DNA from: Escherichia sp. ESNIH1
Lineage (GTDB): Bacteria; Pseudomonadota; Gammaproteobacteria; Enterobacterales; Enterobacteriaceae
Length of the DNA stretch: 64,000 bases
NCBI GenBank assembly: GCA_002918705.1
Contig: PQKR01000004.1
Span: 310,001 to 374,000, forward strand
Reading direction: 5' to 3'
In this document: one piece after another, positions 61,907-64,000 of the stretch
Numbering within the stretch: the first letter of the stretch is position 1
Layout of the letters: the number at the start of each line of letters is the position of its first letter
Translations under genes and position numbers: made by a program
The notes under the pieces: generated by a model
The model's input: only the letters and a program-made list of their open reading frames with translations
What the model was told of the DNA's origin: nothing
Database searches by the model: none

Positions 61907-64000
61907 AGATCCCAACCGCGACTTATCGGATTCAATTTCGTAACGGCATGACTTTTGACCGTGCCGCTGGCCTCGTGCCCTACATGCAGCAGCTTGGCAT
62001 CAGCCATCTCTACGCCTCACCGATCTTTACCGCCACCTCAGGCTCCACGCATGGCTACGACGTCACGGATGCCAACGAGATCGAGCCTGCTATTGGTGGG
62101 CGCGAAGGCTTTGATCGGATGGTAAACGCGTTGAAAGAGGCGGGCCTCGGCCTGATTCTGGATATCGTTCCGAACCATATGGCGGCGTCGCTGGAGAATC
62201 CCTGGTGGCGCGACGTCATTGAACACGGCGAAAAAAGCCGTTACGCCCGCTATTTTGATATCGACTGGTCGCGTCGTCTGACTCTGCCGTTCCTCGGAGA
62301 TACTTTTGAAGCCGAGCTGGAGAAGGGGGATATCACCGTTCAGGCCGATCCGCAGACGGGCAAACCTGCTTTTGCCTATTTTGAGAGCTTCTATCCGCTT
62401 TGCCCGGAGAGCTATCAGGGCCGCGAAGAGGAGGTGCTGAAGCTCACCGATAACGCAGAGCTTATTGCACTCCATGAGCGTCAGCCCTATCGGTTAATGA
62501 CGTGGCGAGACGCGCCGCGCGATCTCTCCTATCGTCGTTTTTTTGAAATTACTGGTTTGGTGGGTGTTCGGGTTGAAGACGATGCGGTCTTTGACGATAG
62601 CCACCGGCTGATCCTCGACCTGGTCCGCAGCGGGGCGGTAGACGGGCTGCGTGTAGATCACGTAGATGGCCTTGCCGATCCTAAAGGATATCTCCAGCGC
62701 CTGCGCCAGGAGGCCGGAGCCGACTGCTACCTCACCGTTGAGAAGATCCTCGGCAAGGGTGAACATCTGCCGGATGACTGGCCGGTGTCCGGCACCACAG
62801 GCTACGAATTCATAGCCGCGCTCTCTGACGCTCTGGTAGACGACGACAGGCTTGCCGCGCTGCGCAAGGCCTACGATAAGGCGATGGAAAAGCAGGTCGA
62901 TATGAAAGCCGAGCTGCGTGCGGCGAAGCTGCTGATGGCTGACAGAAATTTTGAAGGTGAATTTACTACCTTGCTGAAGCTGGCGCTTGGCATTGCTGAG
63001 TCAGAGGGGATCGCGGCGCAAGAGAGTAGTATTCGCAGTGCGTTGCGGGAGCTTCTGGTTGCTTTCCCGGTTTACCGTACCTATGGCACCGCGCAGGGGC
63101 TTCCAGCTGCTGATGCTCAGCTCCTGCAAAAAGTGGCTGACAAGGTCAGAGCCAGCGCTACCGCCCCGGACCCCGATTCGCTCGACTTTATCACCCGGAT
63201 CCTTGCGGGCGCGCTTTCTGACGCTGCCTCTGAGAAAGCATCGCTTTTCCGCACCCGTTTTCAGCAGCTTACCGGGCCGCTGATGGCAAAATCCGTGGAG
63301 GATACGCTTTTCTTCCGCCAGAACATGGGACTGGCGCTTAATGAGGTGGGGGCCGAGCCGCTGCCACGTATTTTCTCCCTTGATCGTTTCCACGCCGAGA
63401 TGAAAACCCGGCTTGAGAAACAGCCTGATGCGCTCTCCGGCACCTCGACCCACGACACCAAGCGCGGCGAGGATACCCGCGCGCGGCTCTATACCCTGAC
63501 GGAAGCCCCGGCGCGCTGGGCGGTCTGCGTTGCCCGCTGGCAGGAGCTCAACCAGCATAAGGTGGTCGAACTTGAGGATGGTCCGGCACCGAAACCCGCG
63601 GGGGCGTGGATGCTCTATCAGGCCCTGGCGGGCGTCTGGCCCGTTACGCTTCAGCCCGACGACGTGGAAGGCCTGAAGGCATTAGAGGAGCGCTTCCTGG
63701 ACTTTGTCGAAAAGGCGCTGCGGGAAGCGAAGCTGCGTACCGACTGGGTCGACAGCAACGATCCTTTTGAAAAAGCGATGCTTGATTACGCCCGGCACCT
63801 GCTTTCGCCGGATAACCAGGCCTTCCTGCAGGATTTTGTTAGCTCCCTACAGCCGTTTATCCGGGCAGGTCTGGTCAACAGCCTGACTCAGACGGTGATT
63901 AAGCTCACCGCGCCGGGCGTACCGGATATCTATCAGGGCAGCGAGGCGCTTAATTTCAGCCTTGTCGATCCCGATAACCGTCGCGAGCCCGATTTTGCCA
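61903..64000 (+). CDS. treY: Malto-oligosyltrehalose synthase (partial)
   Basis: The first 699 codons of a GH13 intramolecular transglucosylase that converts the reducing-end linkage of maltodextrin to an alpha-1,1 bond; the gene runs off the right edge (family length is about 830-850). The GTG start at 61903 overlaps the treZ stop (GTGA) and follows AGGAGAA. Motifs: LGISHLYASPIFTATSGSTHGYDV near the N-terminus, DIVPNHMA, GLRVDHVDGLADPKGYLQRL, YLTVEKIL, and GTSTHDTKRGEDTRAR. The frame is open throughout. Confidence 0.92.
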   Translation, partial: MKIPTATYRIQFRNGMTFDRAAGLVPYMQQLGISHLYASPIFTATSGSTHGYDVTDANEIEPAIGGREGFDRMVNALKEAGLGLILDIVPNHMAASLENPWWRDVIEHGEKSRYARYFDIDWSRRLTLPFLGDTFEAELEKGDITVQADPQTGKPAFAYFESFYPLCPESYQGREEEVLKLTDNAELIALHERQPYRLMTWRDAPRDLSYRRFFEITGLVGVRVEDDAVFDDSHRLILDLVRSGAVDGLRVDHVDGLADPKGYLQRLRQEAGADCYLTVEKILGKGEHLPDDWPVSGTTGYEFIAALSDALVDDDRLAALRKAYDKAMEKQVDMKAELRAAKLLMADRNFEGEFTTLLKLALGIAESEGIAAQESSIRSALRELLVAFPVYRTYGTAQGLPAADAQLLQKVADKVRASATAPDPDSLDFITRILAGALSDAASEKASLFRTRFQQLTGPLMAKSVEDTLFFRQNMGLALNEVGAEPLPRIFSLDRFHAEMKTRLEKQPDALSGTSTHDTKRGEDTRARLYTLTEAPARWAVCVARWQELNQHKVVELEDGPAPKPAGAWMLYQALAGVWPVTLQPDDVEGLKALEERFLDFVEKALREAKLRTDWVDSNDPFEKAMLDYARHLLSPDNQAFLQDFVSSLQPFIRAGLVNSLTQTVIKLTAPGVPDIYQGSEALNFSLVDPDNRREPDFA

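Overview
The window is a chromosomal segment of a member of the Enterobacteriaceae. Its gene content and order follow the Escherichia coli region ydcJ-opgD-rimL-ydcK-tehB-ydcL-ydcO-sutR-rlhA-ydcR-ydcSTUV-patD-ortT-ydcY-ydcZ-mnaT-curA-mcbR-pqqU-yncE-ansP-pptA-yddH. That backbone is interrupted by blocks E. coli K-12 lacks here. Proteins are close to, but clearly diverged from, the E. coli ones, base composition is fairly GC-rich, and REP/BIME repeats lie in three intergenic gaps. An Enterobacter/Lelliottia/Leclercia-type organism fits best, but I cannot fix the genus from sequence alone. I see no prophage, insertion sequence, CRISPR array, rRNA or tRNA.

Layout. 1-385: start of a PcaQ-like LysR regulator running off the left edge. 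0.6-6.0 kb: ydcJ, opgD, rimL, ydcK, tehB (ydcH and tehA are missing). 6.0-9.0 kb: a PepT-like aminotripeptidase divergent from an orphan DppA-like binding protein. 9.1-15.8 kb: ydcL, an EamA exporter with a divergent AraC regulator, ydcO/sutR and rlhA. 15.8-18.4 kb: a cioA-cioB-DUF2474 short-Q-loop bd-type oxidase operon inserted before ydcR. 18.6-25.9 kb: ydcR, the ydcSTUV-patD polyamine/GABA-aldehyde operon and the small toxin gene ortT. 26.0-32.5 kb: a complete srfABC operon. 32.8-43.0 kb: a second orphan DppA-like protein, ydcY, ydcZ-mnaT, curA, mcbR, pqqU, yncE and ansP.

43.4-50.9 kb: an eight-gene operon with two luciferase-like flavin monooxygenases, an M20 N-deacylase, a GNAT acetyltransferase and a polar amino-acid ABC importer with two binding proteins. 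The combination resembles the Bacillus subtilis ytm and yxe operons for salvage of S-modified cysteines, so I infer an organosulfur (S-alkyl-cysteine) uptake and cleavage system. 50.9-54.7 kb: L-talarate/galactarate dehydratase with a divergent LacI regulator and a well-placed operator, a GNAT gene, pptA and yddH. 54.8-58.3 kb: an FbpABC-architecture importer of unknown substrate, preceded by a translationally coupled 30-codon ORF. 58.5-59.8 kb: four small genes of the YcgZ/YmgA/AriR connector type. 60.1 kb to the right edge: treZ and an incomplete treY, for trehalose synthesis from glycogen or maltodextrin.

Several operator-like sites sit in the intergenic regions: 21-bp-period direct repeats beside the AraC gene, palindromes beside sutR, mcbR, pqqU and talrD, and a Fur-like box before yncE. 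Gene identities rest on recognising protein families by eye; no search was run.
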